From: Kribbella capetownensis | GTDB lineage: Bacteria > Actinomycetota > Actinomycetes > Propionibacteriales > Kribbellaceae | Reading direction: 5' to 3' | NCBI RefSeq assembly: GCF_004331485.1 | Contig: NZ_SJKD01000017.1 | Location: forward strand, 1 to 64,000 | Length of the DNA stretch: 64,000 nucleotides | Shown: piece by piece, positions 1 to 9,253 of the stretch | How the letters are laid out: each line of letters begins with the position of its first letter | How positions within the stretch are numbered: the first letter of the stretch is position 1 | Made by a program: the position numbers and the translations under genes | Notes under the pieces: generated by a model | Databases searched by the model: none | The model's input: only the letters and a program-made list of their open reading frames with translations | What the model was told of the DNA's origin: nothing

Positions 1-101
1 CGGCAAGCTCACACCCATCGAGTTTGAGATGATTCAACCGGTCGCACTCGCGGCCTGAACCACCACACCCCGCGAGTCAACTAATCCCGGGGCAGTCCCC
101 G
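1..101 (+). mobile_element. IS3-family right end (remnant cut by window edge)
   Basis: The first 58 bases are the C-terminus of an IS3-family orfB transposase, followed by a short spacer and a GC-rich end with CCCGGGGCAGTCCC. That end is the usual outward terminus of actinobacterial IS3 elements. The element continues to the left of the window, so whether it is intact cannot be judged. It marks the left border of the accessory region and directly precedes a 5'-truncated coding fragment. Confidence 0.6.
2..58 (+). CDS. IS3-family transposase orfB, C-terminal end (partial)
   Basis: Frame 2 reads GKLTPIEFEMI followed by seven residues and a TGA stop. The motif (G/R)KLTPIEFE is the conserved extreme C-terminus of the DDE integrase-type OrfB of IS3 elements, just after the catalytic Glu region. 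Only 18 residues lie in the window, so the catalytic residues cannot be seen. The gene is partial because of the window edge, not necessarily because of decay. Confidence 0.6.
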   Translation, partial: GKLTPIEFEMIQPVALAA

Positions 102-103
102 AC

Positions 104-310
104 GTGGATTCACTGGCGTTGGAGATCGTCCGCGGAGTCGACCAGGCGGCTGACAACATCATCGGACTCACCGAAGGCATTGCTCCCGGACCGGCTGGCA
201 CGTTGAGTGCCAAGCTCGTCGTGGGCGGCATCGCCGCAGGCGCCGCCCGGACGCTCACGTTGTGGACGTCCGATCTGGATCGGGCCGCCGGAGCGTCGGT
301 GAGAGTCCGA
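104..310 (+). pseudogene. Orphan coding fragment beside IS3 end
   Basis: A GTG-initiated frame gives about 65 residues of protein-like sequence (SLALEIVRGVDQAADNIIG, then a Gly/Ala-rich stretch and TLWTSDLDRAAG). It then degrades into Arg/Ser-rich text typical of a shadow frame. The 5' part abuts the IS3 terminus, so it may be the remainder of a gene disrupted by that insertion. I do not recognise the family. The rest of the stretch to about base 612 shows no other supportable gene and forms the upstream region of the NACHT gene. Confidence 0.3.
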
Positions 311-612
311 ACCGAGGCACGCCGCGGTTGTCGGGTTTGGAGCAACCCGCCCGATGTCGGCGCCGCAGAACCAATTTCCGTCCCCTCCAGTCTCGTCCGC
401 CGCGACCTGCGCGCAACTCTCGCACCTACGGCGCCGGCCGTACGACGAGCAACTGCACCGCGGGCGCAGGGCTCTCTCGTTCCGGTGAAGTTCTGCGCCG
501 CCCGAGCGGTCCCGGGAATGGCGTAACGTCTTGCCGACGCAACGCGATCTATTGCACATACTGCAAGGCGGTGTCTGCTCGCCCGCCAAGTCGACCAAGC
601 TGGAGATGTGGC

Positions 613-2826
613 GTGAGAGCCCGGAGATGGACGCACCGATCAGCACTGGCGAGTGGACTCGGTGGCACAATCGGCTTGCTGGCTCTCACCTGGTGGCTGC
701 TCTCGCACACCAGCCGATCGGATGGAGCAGGCGTAGCGAACGTGCTTGCTCTACCCGTGGGAGTTATGGGACTCGCGCTCACGGTCTACGGACTTAGAGC
801 CAGGCCGCGAGTAGACGATCCTGCATACCTTCGGCAGCAGGCTCGCAACTTGGTAACCGCGATCGCCACGACTGAGGCCGGCGCTCTGGCACAGTTGTTA
901 GGAGATACGGGTGAGCCTCGGCCAGCAGACCTGGCCTATACGAAGCCGCCTTCTCAAGCGATCCGATGGCGTTCCGACGGTGGACCTGATACGGGCTCCC
1001 TTTCGACGGTTGCAGAATACTACGGGCTTTTGAACCGTGGCAGACTGGTCGTACTAGGAGAGGCGGGCGCTGGAAAGACGGTCCTCGTCCTCCGCCTGCT
1101 ACTCGACCTGGCAGCAGCAACTCTTGACAGCGGTCACGACGATTCAGCAGTAAAAGTTCCGGTTCGGCTCAGCCTACCCACCTTCAGAACCAAAGAGACA
1201 GTAAATGGTGAAGTCCGCAAGGAGCTTGACAAATGGATCATCGCGCACTTCGTTAAGATCTATAACGCCGACTCTGCGACCGCGGCTGCCTTAGTTCGCA
1301 AAGGCTGGGTAATCCCAATCCTTGACGGGCTCGATGAGATGGATCCTGAAGATGATCAAACCGGCCGATCGGGCCAGGTCCTTGCTGCCCTGAACATCGC
1401 GGTCGGGCCTAGTCTGCCTCCGGTAGTGGTGACATGCCGAACGGCTCGATATTCACAACTAGTCGACACCGGTCTTTCCGACGCCAAGCCGCTCGAAGAT
1501 GCGACTGCTATAACGTTGCAGCCTCTGAGCGCCAACGAGATCGTTGACTGGATTGAGTACCGATTTCCGCACGACGCCGACCGGGCGCGATGGCGCGCAG
1601 TAACTTCCAATATACGCTCTCATCCCATTGGCCGATTGTCACGATCTCTGTCATCGCCGCTCCGGCTGTATCTGGCCGTCACGGTCTACCGGGATCCGGC
1701 GAGCCGCCCAAAAACTCTTTGCGACCTCCGGAGGCGCGATCTCGATCATCACATTCTCCGGCAACTGTTGCCTGCGGTCGTTGAGCACCGGTCCCGCCCG
1801 AATGGCGATCGGTACGCTGCGGAGGATGTGGTCCGATGGTTCCGGACCATCGCGTCGCATTTGGCTATCATGGGCCGCCAGGGGCGCTCTAGTACCGATT
1901 TCCAGATTGAGGACCTGTGGAGATCTATCGGCAATCCGCCAGGCTGGAAAATACGCATCCGTGCGGCGGTATTGGCCGTACTGATGCTCGCTCTTCCATG
2001 GGCGCTCACGGATATTCTGCTCAGTGTTCAAGCTGCCCGCCTGGATATCATTGCCGCAGTGATACTACAGAGCTTGGTAATCGCATACGGCGCGACTCTT
2101 GCCTTCTTTGCTCCTGGGCGTTTCCTTATTCGTGTTGACTTGAGTCAACTACGCACCCGGCAGACCCGGGTGCGATTGTGGCGCAATGTTAAAGAAGGGT
2201 TGCTGGCAGGCCCATTTATTTGCGCCATACTTCTCGTACCTGTCTTGTTGGCTGCAAACAAAAAGGATATGCCAAGCCTTAAGATAATGCTAGTTGAAGC
2301 ATTGGCCGCCGTGGTCGTCTCGATCGTAGGCGGGGTCATAATTGGGCCAGTTTTAGGATTGATTGCTGGTCTGGCGGCAAGCATGAAAGCCATTCATGGG
2401 TCCGCCGGAACTCCGAGCGAGCCGTATCGTCAGGCGGTAAGGACCATGATCTTATTCGCCATCCCGATTGGATTCTATGTTGTTATCGTGGACATTGCTG
2501 CAAATCATTATGCCATGGCGATTGTTGACGCTCTAATAGCCGGGCCAACCCTGGGATTCGTCGCGTCCGGCGCAGTTGGCTGGTACCCCCATTATCTGCT
2601 TGCTCTAATAAACAAGAGGCGGACGAACGATCTTCCGCGCGCGCTAATGGACTTTCTCGACTGGGGGTATGCTGCGGGCCTGCTTCGCATGTCAGGGTTC
2701 GCGACGCAGTTTCGACATCGCGAGCTTCAATCGTATCTAGCCTCCGAAACCGATGAGACAGTTACCGGGCAGGCACGGGTAGTGCCTCTGACGGCAGATA
2801 GACGAGGAGGATCCCAGGATGGTTGA
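613..2826 (+). CDS. NACHT-domain NTPase with multi-pass membrane C-terminus
   Basis: A STAND-type ATPase of about 737 residues. Two N-terminal hydrophobic segments (about residues 16-31 and 38-55) precede a NACHT domain with Walker A GEAGAGKT at about 149-156 and Walker B VIPILDGLDEMD at about 234-245. Five or so further hydrophobic helices fill residues 450-660. The end carries FRHRELQSYL, the histidine-containing motif seen at the C-terminus of many actinobacterial NACHT-TM proteins. The GTG at 613 is chosen because GGAG lies 7 nt upstream and TM1 follows directly; GTG 571 is an alternative with a poorer site. NACHT proteins of bacteria include antiphage NTPases (bNACHT/Avs-like), but this architecture ends in membrane helices rather than sensor repeats. 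The role in defence is therefore inferred from family and neighbourhood. No partner gene is in the same operon; a 0.75-kb debris region follows. Confidence 0.8.
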   Translation: MRARRWTHRSALASGLGGTIGLLALTWWLLSHTSRSDGAGVANVLALPVGVMGLALTVYGLRARPRVDDPAYLRQQARNLVTAIATTEAGALAQLLGDTGEPRPADLAYTKPPSQAIRWRSDGGPDTGSLSTVAEYYGLLNRGRLVVLGEAGAGKTVLVLRLLLDLAAATLDSGHDDSAVKVPVRLSLPTFRTKETVNGEVRKELDKWIIAHFVKIYNADSATAAALVRKGWVIPILDGLDEMDPEDDQTGRSGQVLAALNIAVGPSLPPVVVTCRTARYSQLVDTGLSDAKPLEDATAITLQPLSANEIVDWIEYRFPHDADRARWRAVTSNIRSHPIGRLSRSLSSPLRLYLAVTVYRDPASRPKTLCDLRRRDLDHHILRQLLPAVVEHRSRPNGDRYAAEDVVRWFRTIASHLAIMGRQGRSSTDFQIEDLWRSIGNPPGWKIRIRAAVLAVLMLALPWALTDILLSVQAARLDIIAAVILQSLVIAYGATLAFFAPGRFLIRVDLSQLRTRQTRVRLWRNVKEGLLAGPFICAILLVPVLLAANKKDMPSLKIMLVEALAAVVVSIVGGVIIGPVLGLIAGLAASMKAIHGSAGTPSEPYRQAVRTMILFAIPIGFYVVIVDIAANHYAMAIVDALIAGPTLGFVASGAVGWYPHYLLALINKRRTNDLPRALMDFLDWGYAAGLLRMSGFATQFRHRELQSYLASETDETVTGQARVVPLTADRRGGSQDG

Positions 2827-2951
2827 GCTGCATGGCGTGGGTGGTGGAGGCCAGCCGCCGAGTCTCTCTCAGCTGTGTGAAGGATCGAAGATCCGCGCGG
2901 CGGTCCAGGTCGTTGCGCTGGACCCGACCCCGGGCGGGAGCAGCGACTCGG

Positions 2952-3073
2952 CTGTCAGTGGCTCTGTCAATGAACCCCAGGCATTTCGGGCAGATCAGGC
3001 ACTGCAGACAGGGCAGGCGCAAGAAGATCCCGACTGAGACACGCTCGCATATGACGGCCCTCGCACTTGTAAA
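2952..3073 (+). repeat. Diverged direct repeat, copy 1 (left of rhs)
   Basis: About 122 bp related to 10230-10352. It starts with CTGTCAGTGGCTCTGTCAAT and ends with CCCTCGCACTTGTAAA. The two end blocks are 106 nt apart here and 107 nt apart in the other copy, with shorter matches (CAGATC, AGACAG) in register between. On the minus strand it reads a Cys-rich peptide (CLQCLICPKC), so it may descend from a small zinc-ribbon-like gene. The two copies bracket the rhs gene. Confidence 0.55.
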
Positions 3074-3139
3074 TCTGCGGTTTGCTATTAGCTCGATATT
3101 TGCGGAGCGCGGCGACGATGCTGCAATCGGGTTGCCGGA

Positions 3140-3435
3140 CCTGTCGCTTTCCATGATTCTGTTGCCTCTACATGGCGTTGTTCGAGCAGATTCCTCATGT
3201 TGGTCTGGACGAGTCGAACCTTGGCGAGGATCTCGCCGGCGGTGGCGACCGAGGTGAACGGCACTGGATTGGTGATTTCAGTGGGTGACGTCGAACCTGC
3301 CCCCGGTGCTCCCCGACGATGGTCGCGGATCTGGTTGATCAAGGCGTTCTCGGCGGTGAAGGTGCCGCGGCGAACGGACCGCCCGGGGGTGAAGTCGAAC
3401 TGAGCCCGCGGGTTCTTAGGCAGCCAGGCCCGCCC
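3140..3435 (-). pseudogene. IS630-family transposase C-terminal remnant
   Basis: Minus-strand text reads LPKNPRAQFDFTP, then RSVRRGTFTAENALINQI and, after a short frameshifted stretch, TAGEILAKVRLVQTNMR. These are the C-terminal landmarks of IS630 DDE transposases (the FTP...SWLN block, the RRGTF block, and the PFTWTATAEEILAKV block). The catalytic SWLN-E segment between FTP and RSVRRGTF is missing and the reading frame breaks, so this is a non-functional fragment. It occupies the space downstream of rhs where an immunity gene might have been expected. The rest of 2827-3580 shows no gene. Confidence 0.55.
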
Positions 3436-3580
3436 GCACAGGCAAGCGTGATCGGGAGGTGGGTGGGCAGCCTGCGGTTACGAGCTCGAAGCTTCTGTGG
3501 ATCGGGATCGCCGTCACGTGACGAAGCATTCCAAGACGACCGGGACATCCTGTTGTCGCCTCCGCGAATTCCGATGGTTT

Positions 3581-6500
3581 TCAATAGAGGGTCGAGTCAG
3601 CCGAACCGGGCCTCACCAGGGAATCGAGACGAGCGCCGAGTCGGTATATGCCTGGATGGAAAGAGATGATCAGGGTGACGCCTGTGCCACCGGGCGGCGG
3701 GCCGCCGGCGCCACGTCTCCGCGCTGCCTCTTCCGCCGCACGCTCGGCATCAAACTGGTAACTCTGCGGCGCAGATGGCCTCGGTAACTCTGAAGGGTCG
3801 AGTGGAGTGAACGGGTGGAAGTAGGCCGACAAGAGCCGCGCAATCACAGCGATGATGCGCCCAGCGTTACCCAGGCCCGCTTCAAGGATCTCGACAGGCC
3901 CATCGATGCTGGCACCCCGGCCAGCTTCGCCGCGGTCTCGACCCTCCCCGCGCATGGCTTCGCGCGCGGATTCGTCGGGAGAGTCACCCGCTCTCCCAGG
4001 AGATAATGGCCGTCCTTCGACGAGGATTTCGTCCCCGATCAGAACGCCGTCATCTATCCACACACCCTCTATCCACCTAAGTCCCGCCGGGTCAAGCCGG
4101 TTTATCGGATCCGACTCCGTGTACGTGTACGCATTGTTGCCCTGCGGTTGGCCCAGTTGTATTGCGGTCATACCCAGCGGATCGGGTTGAAGAAAGCGCC
4201 CCAGCCTTGGGTCGTAATGTCGATTGACGGCATAATCAAGGTCAGTGATCGGGCTGCGGTCGTAGCTGGTGAATATCGGCGTTCTGGCGGGGATACGGTC
4301 GCCGTGCAGGCGCGTGCCGTAAGGAAGTGTGACAAGTTCTGCGATTTCTCCGGTCTCGGGTGTCGTGATGAGGCGGGTGCCCAGACGGCCAGGGTGGTGG
4401 TACCGGACGAGTTCCCCCGCGCCGTTTGCCGGGCGGCCGGCGGGTGAGCCCCGGATGGCGTCGACTCGCGTGTGCGTGCAGAGCAGCCTTTGGCCGAGGT
4501 AGACGAGGGCGCGGGACCAACGCGGCTGTCGGCTGGTTTGCTCGTATTCAGTGAGGACTGTCTCCGCGCGCCAGATGTAGAGGATCTGAGTGCCAGCTTG
4601 GTCGTTACGGGTGCGGATGCGTCGCCTGTCGGCAGCGTAGGTGTAGGTCTCCAGAGCGGTGCCTGCGTCGTCGGTGACGCGCACCAGGCGGCCGGGCGCA
4701 TCATAGTGGCAACGCAGCCAGGCGCCGTTGGAGCGTTGCATGCGGGTGAGGTTGCCGGCCTCGTCGTACGCGTAGCCAGCGCTGGTGATCCGGTTGTCGG
4801 TCCGGGAGCGGCCATCTGGCAACGGTGTGCTGAAGCTGAGGGTGCCCTTGCCGTCTGGTGGCATGGGTGCGCCGTCGGGATCGGTGCCGGACGCGGCCAC
4901 GTTGGTGCGGTTGCCGTAGCGGTCGTAGGTGTAGAGCTGGTTCCACAGCGGCGAGTCGGGGGGGCCGCCGCTCACCTGCCGCAGCCGGCCAAGCGTGTCG
5001 TATTCGTAGGTTGTGGTCCTGCGTGTGTCGAGGTTGTCAGTCAAGCGGAAGAGTTGCCCGGTGGTACCCGGCTGGCCCGGATGCTGGTAACCGTTGGACA
5101 GGTCGAGCAGCGTTTCGCCGTCGCGGAGAATCCGCTGATTGGCCGGGAGTCCGTTGGCGGGGTTGCACTCGTAGATCTCTGTTATGGGCTGCCGGCCTGC
5201 GCCGACGGTCATGCTGGCAGGGAGCCCGCATGGTGCGTAGGTGATCTCTGAGGCTTGATCCCGCCCATCTAAGGTGAGGTGCCGGACCCGGCCCGCAAGG
5301 TCGTATTCGAGTTCGACCTGTTTGCGCGGGGAGCCGTTGGTGCCGTACTGAGCGGGGTAGGTGATGCCGAGCAGGCGGTCGAGACCGTCATAGCCGTAGT
5401 CGATGGCGAAGGGCCGGCGCGGCTGATCGGGAAGAGTCACCGTCTTGGAAGCCAGCCGACCGTGGTCGTCGTACCCAAATTCTTCGACCGCGTCGTCGGT
5501 GGTGACGCGGAGCAGTCGGGCCAGGTCACCGGTGGGGACATACTCATACCGGACCGCCGAGGCGGGCTCCGGCGGGTTGGCGGGATCTGGATTCGCTGGA
5601 TGACCGACGCTGGTGAGCTGATAAGTCACGCCTTGCAGCCGGCCCAGGCCATCGTCGCCGTAGTCGAAGACCACCCGAACGCCACGCGCATCCACCGACC
5701 ACGCCAGACGTGTGCCGTCTGTGTAGGCAAAGACATCAGTCCACCGTGCCCCGGGCCCGCGGTACTCGCCAGCATCTGTGAGCGTGCGGCTGCGTCCGGG
5801 CACGAACTGATGGGTCAGACGCCCGAGCCCGTCATAGACGAACGAATGAATCTGATTCAGCGATGCTGGCGAGCGCTGAACGATTCCCACCACTTGGCCG
5901 AGCGCGTTGTAGATGTAGTACGTGGCCGCGGTCCCCGGCGTGAGCACTGAGCCGTCGCTGTCCGGATGGGGCTCGACCACGGCTTGCAGTTGACCAAGGG
6001 CATCGTGCGATGTCCAGCGCTGCCTGCCCCAGGCGTCCACCAAGCGGGTCGTGTACGCGCCTGCCGAGGTGGGAGGCGCGTCGTCGGGTCGCGGACGCTC
6101 GTCGTAGAAGGCCGATGTCTCGCTGCCGTCGCCTGCGCGAGTGTGGGTGACTCGGCCCAAACTGTCGCGCAACATCTCGGTGAACACGGGAACGTGGCCG
6201 TTTCGATATGGCCTGCTCTGTCTCCAGAGCCGACCGAGCGCGTCGTATTGCCTGTCGGTAATATCGACGACGTCGACCGTGAGTTCGCCCAGCTCCGGGT
6301 TCTCAAACCTCTGGATGTCGGTAAGGGTTGCCTCTCGCTTGACGAGTCCGAGGCCGTTGCGCACGGTGGTCTGCTGACCGGCGAGGGAGCCGTCAGCGGC
6401 CCGGGTGGTCTGGGTGACAGCCACTTGCTCATCGTCGTAGCCGAAAGCGGTCATCGCGGCGGTCGGCCAGATGATCAGCTGGGGGCGGAGGCTGCTGGGC

Positions 6501-9253
6501 TCATATGAAGCTTGCGTCGTGCGCCCGTTGGAGTCGGTGGTCGATGTGGCAAGCCCTGTCCCGAAGTCGTAGGTGGTGCTGGTCAGAATCTGGGCTGACG
6601 CCGGCGAGGCCGGGCCGTGCACCTGGCGCTCCGGGTACGCATACTGCGTCGCTATTGTGTATTCGTACGCTGAGCGCTCACAGCGGCCACTCTCGGCCGA
6701 GACGAGGTTGCCGGTGATGTCGTAGGTCCGCCGCTCGATCACCGGGTCGCGAGGCTGGAAGGGATTGGCGTACCGGCGGATCTCAGTAAGATTGCCGCGA
6801 AACTCTGTCCGAGTGTCGTATTCGGTCTGCCAGTAGCCGGCATGGTGGATCGTCCGGCACCGCTCAATACCGTGCTGGTCCTCGATGCAAATGAGCTCAT
6901 CGTGGGATGGCACCCAGACCCGCGGTGCGTATGGGTTGTGGGTCTGGGCGTGACCGGCGACGCCGGGCGTATCCCGCAGCGGCTGGGAGTCGTAGACGTA
7001 TTCTGTGCGGGCCGTCGGCAGCGGGTCAGTGCCGTGGAAGACCTCGACGACTGTCGGAAGTGCGAAAATGTGGCGCGCTAGATAGCCGGGGTTCTGTGCA
7101 TATTCAGTCCGGGTGCGGCGCAGCACGGCGGTTCCGCCAAAATCGAGCTCGCGGATCTCCGTCACGCGGTTGTAGGGCCCGTAGTCATACTCTGTTGCGG
7201 TCATCAGGTTGCGGCCGCGTGTTGCTTCGACCCGGCTGAGCCGGGGTGATCGGTAGTCGCCCTGCTGCCAGATGTTCGTGGTGAGTTGCACGAGCTGGCC
7301 GCCGTCGTAGACTTCCTGCTGGTAGGGCAACCCATCATCAAATTGTCCCGGCCTGTTATACGCGAGGGTGACGGTTCGGGTTCCGTTCGGGTAGGTAGCC
7401 TCCACGCGGCGCGGACTGGCGTCAGGCTGGCCGGCGAACCGAGTCACCGCCGCCGGAGAATCCATGCCGTCCCAGGTCTCGGTCATCGTCGTATACGTCG
7501 GCACATCGGTCAGCGCCGGATCGGCGGCGAGTGGGTAGTTGTAGCTACGCTGCTGTGTCATGGTTCCCGGGATGATCGACCCCGCCTGCGTGAGCGAAGC
7601 GTTGTCAAACCCCATCCCACGATGGCGCGTCACCCGGGTCGCCATCCCGTAGGCGGAATAGGTCCATGGATCCCCGAACCAGTAGCCGGTCGCGTCACCC
7701 GGATAGTAGATGGCCCGCAGGACCAGCGGGTCGCGGCGGTCGCGGCGTACTATCTCGAGTCCGGCGAAGGCCGGCTCGAGCCGCATGCGAACCCAGTTCA
7801 GCCGAACCAGCGTGCGACGTGTGCCGTCCAGTCCAGGACCGGTGATGGCGGTCAGCTGGCCCAAGCCAGCGGCCTCGTAATGGAAATTGATCGTCCGGCC
7901 GAGCGTGTCCACGATCGTATCGATCTCCGGGCCGACGTTGTTCCGGTAGCCGATCGTGATGACATTGCCGCTCGCGTCAGTGACGCGCGTCGGGAACAGT
8001 ACACCCCAGCTCGGGGTAACCGTGCCTATCACCGGGCGCACATGGTCGTGGCCGCGGGCGGTGTACTCGATTGTCATCCCGTCCGGATACCGCGCCTGCG
8101 CCCATTGGAATCCGCCCGAAAAATCATCGATGTGCTGATAGTCGATGAAGCTGCCATCGGTCGTGCGCCCGGTGAACTCGAGCCGGCGGTCCTGATTGCC
8201 TTCCATGCGCACCACTTCGTATGGATGGCGGGTGCCGTCCGCGTCGACCAGCATGCTGCCCTGCCGCCCAAGCCGCACGATGTGTCCGAAGCCAAGCGAC
8301 CAGCCCGGCGCAGGCCAGCCCTGATCGACATCGAAGTCGATCTGATCTTCGATGCGGTTCCACAAGCGGGAGTTGTAGGTCAGATCCAGCCGCCGATCCA
8401 TCCCCCGGCCCTCAAGCCTGAGAATCGGCGCCGAGAACGTGAAATTGGCACTGCCGACGGTAACCGCCTCCATCAGCTCAGCGCGCCGCAGGCCCAACCA
8501 GGGGCGGCCTTGCAGCGCGCTCGCAGACGGGCCGGATGGGCGGCCAACCCGGTTAACCGGCGCGACCGCAGACGCCGCATTACCATCGTTCCACCTCGGG
8601 CCGACCTCACCATCCTCAGCCGCCAGCGCCGTGGCCGATGGCGTGGCGCCAGGGCCGCGGACAGTCACCTCCGCCGCCCCTTCTCTCCCGCCGCCGCTCG
8701 CAGTGATCCTGTACACGCCGGGCAACCGGCCAACGAACTCCCCACCGGTGGACACGGGGACTTCCTGTCCGTCGGCATCTTGGGCCCTCCACCCCATTCG
8801 CACACCATCCACCGGAACGCCGCCGCCGTCCTGCGCCTCGGCGAGCAGCACGAGCCGAGCGCCCAGCGCCACCGTCACCTGTTCAGGCACGACCCGAAGC
8901 CTGGCGACGTCGGTCCTGATCTCCGGAGGCTCGGCCGCCTCACGCGGAAGAGCGAACGGAACAACAACTGTGACGGTGACCGGCGAATCTGGCGAATCAA
9001 TTGTGATCTCCTGTTCCAGGGCATGGATCAGGTCGAGGCGTCCGTCGAGCACCTCAAATCGCAGCCGCAGGAAGTCCCCAGTCGGCGACGTCTCCGACCA
9101 ACCTGCTTCCAGCGAGAATGAGCCGTCCTCGTCTGCGGTCCCGTAGCCGAGCGACAGGATCTCGTCGTCGCCACCGTACGCGTAGCCACAAACGTTGAAC
9201 CCCCCAAGCGGCCCACCATCAGATTCGCTTACAAGCTGCCCAATCAGTCTCAT
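3581..9253 (-). CDS. RHS/YD-repeat protein with unassigned C-terminal tip
   Basis: About 1890 residues. Residues 1-110 resemble a transthyretin/carboxypeptidase-regulatory-like fold, and 115-200 an Ig-like domain. Then come the RHS entry (LRLEGRGMDRRLDLTYNS) and a long shell of YD repeats (YDALGRL, YDGLGRL, YDEAGN types). The conserved core end is RHYDPRLGRFLQPDPLG with DPINRLDPAG at about 1700-1725. The last 165 residues are a variable, Pro/Gly/Glu-rich tip with no toxin motif that I recognise. The ATG at 9253 is chosen because AAGGGGGG sits just upstream; ATG 9274 and upstream codons lack such a site. There is no signal peptide. RHS proteins typically encapsulate a C-terminal toxin for interbacterial competition. 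No immunity ORF follows the gene; the downstream space holds transposase debris. The gene is flanked by a direct repeat, suggesting a transferred module. Confidence 0.85.
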   Translation of the reverse strand: MRLIGQLVSESDGGPLGGFNVCGYAYGGDDEILSLGYGTADEDGSFSLEAGWSETSPTGDFLRLRFEVLDGRLDLIHALEQEITIDSPDSPVTVTVVVPFALPREAAEPPEIRTDVARLRVVPEQVTVALGARLVLLAEAQDGGGVPVDGVRMGWRAQDADGQEVPVSTGGEFVGRLPGVYRITASGGGREGAAEVTVRGPGATPSATALAAEDGEVGPRWNDGNAASAVAPVNRVGRPSGPSASALQGRPWLGLRRAELMEAVTVGSANFTFSAPILRLEGRGMDRRLDLTYNSRLWNRIEDQIDFDVDQGWPAPGWSLGFGHIVRLGRQGSMLVDADGTRHPYEVVRMEGNQDRRLEFTGRTTDGSFIDYQHIDDFSGGFQWAQARYPDGMTIEYTARGHDHVRPVIGTVTPSWGVLFPTRVTDASGNVITIGYRNNVGPEIDTIVDTLGRTINFHYEAAGLGQLTAITGPGLDGTRRTLVRLNWVRMRLEPAFAGLEIVRRDRRDPLVLRAIYYPGDATGYWFGDPWTYSAYGMATRVTRHRGMGFDNASLTQAGSIIPGTMTQQRSYNYPLAADPALTDVPTYTTMTETWDGMDSPAAVTRFAGQPDASPRRVEATYPNGTRTVTLAYNRPGQFDDGLPYQQEVYDGGQLVQLTTNIWQQGDYRSPRLSRVEATRGRNLMTATEYDYGPYNRVTEIRELDFGGTAVLRRTRTEYAQNPGYLARHIFALPTVVEVFHGTDPLPTARTEYVYDSQPLRDTPGVAGHAQTHNPYAPRVWVPSHDELICIEDQHGIERCRTIHHAGYWQTEYDTRTEFRGNLTEIRRYANPFQPRDPVIERRTYDITGNLVSAESGRCERSAYEYTIATQYAYPERQVHGPASPASAQILTSTTYDFGTGLATSTTDSNGRTTQASYEPSSLRPQLIIWPTAAMTAFGYDDEQVAVTQTTRAADGSLAGQQTTVRNGLGLVKREATLTDIQRFENPELGELTVDVVDITDRQYDALGRLWRQSRPYRNGHVPVFTEMLRDSLGRVTHTRAGDGSETSAFYDERPRPDDAPPTSAGAYTTRLVDAWGRQRWTSHDALGQLQAVVEPHPDSDGSVLTPGTAATYYIYNALGQVVGIVQRSPASLNQIHSFVYDGLGRLTHQFVPGRSRTLTDAGEYRGPGARWTDVFAYTDGTRLAWSVDARGVRVVFDYGDDGLGRLQGVTYQLTSVGHPANPDPANPPEPASAVRYEYVPTGDLARLLRVTTDDAVEEFGYDDHGRLASKTVTLPDQPRRPFAIDYGYDGLDRLLGITYPAQYGTNGSPRKQVELEYDLAGRVRHLTLDGRDQASEITYAPCGLPASMTVGAGRQPITEIYECNPANGLPANQRILRDGETLLDLSNGYQHPGQPGTTGQLFRLTDNLDTRRTTTYEYDTLGRLRQVSGGPPDSPLWNQLYTYDRYGNRTNVAASGTDPDGAPMPPDGKGTLSFSTPLPDGRSRTDNRITSAGYAYDEAGNLTRMQRSNGAWLRCHYDAPGRLVRVTDDAGTALETYTYAADRRRIRTRNDQAGTQILYIWRAETVLTEYEQTSRQPRWSRALVYLGQRLLCTHTRVDAIRGSPAGRPANGAGELVRYHHPGRLGTRLITTPETGEIAELVTLPYGTRLHGDRIPARTPIFTSYDRSPITDLDYAVNRHYDPRLGRFLQPDPLGMTAIQLGQPQGNNAYTYTESDPINRLDPAGLRWIEGVWIDDGVLIGDEILVEGRPLSPGRAGDSPDESAREAMRGEGRDRGEAGRGASIDGPVEILEAGLGNAGRIIAVIARLLSAYFHPFTPLDPSELPRPSAPQSYQFDAERAAEEAARRRGAGGPPPGGTGVTLIISFHPGIYRLGARLDSLVRPGSADSTLY

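Noticed and set aside
7286-9121. 611-codon plus-strand open frame inside rhs
   Set aside because: Antisense of the YD repeats; no domain and no ribosome-binding site.
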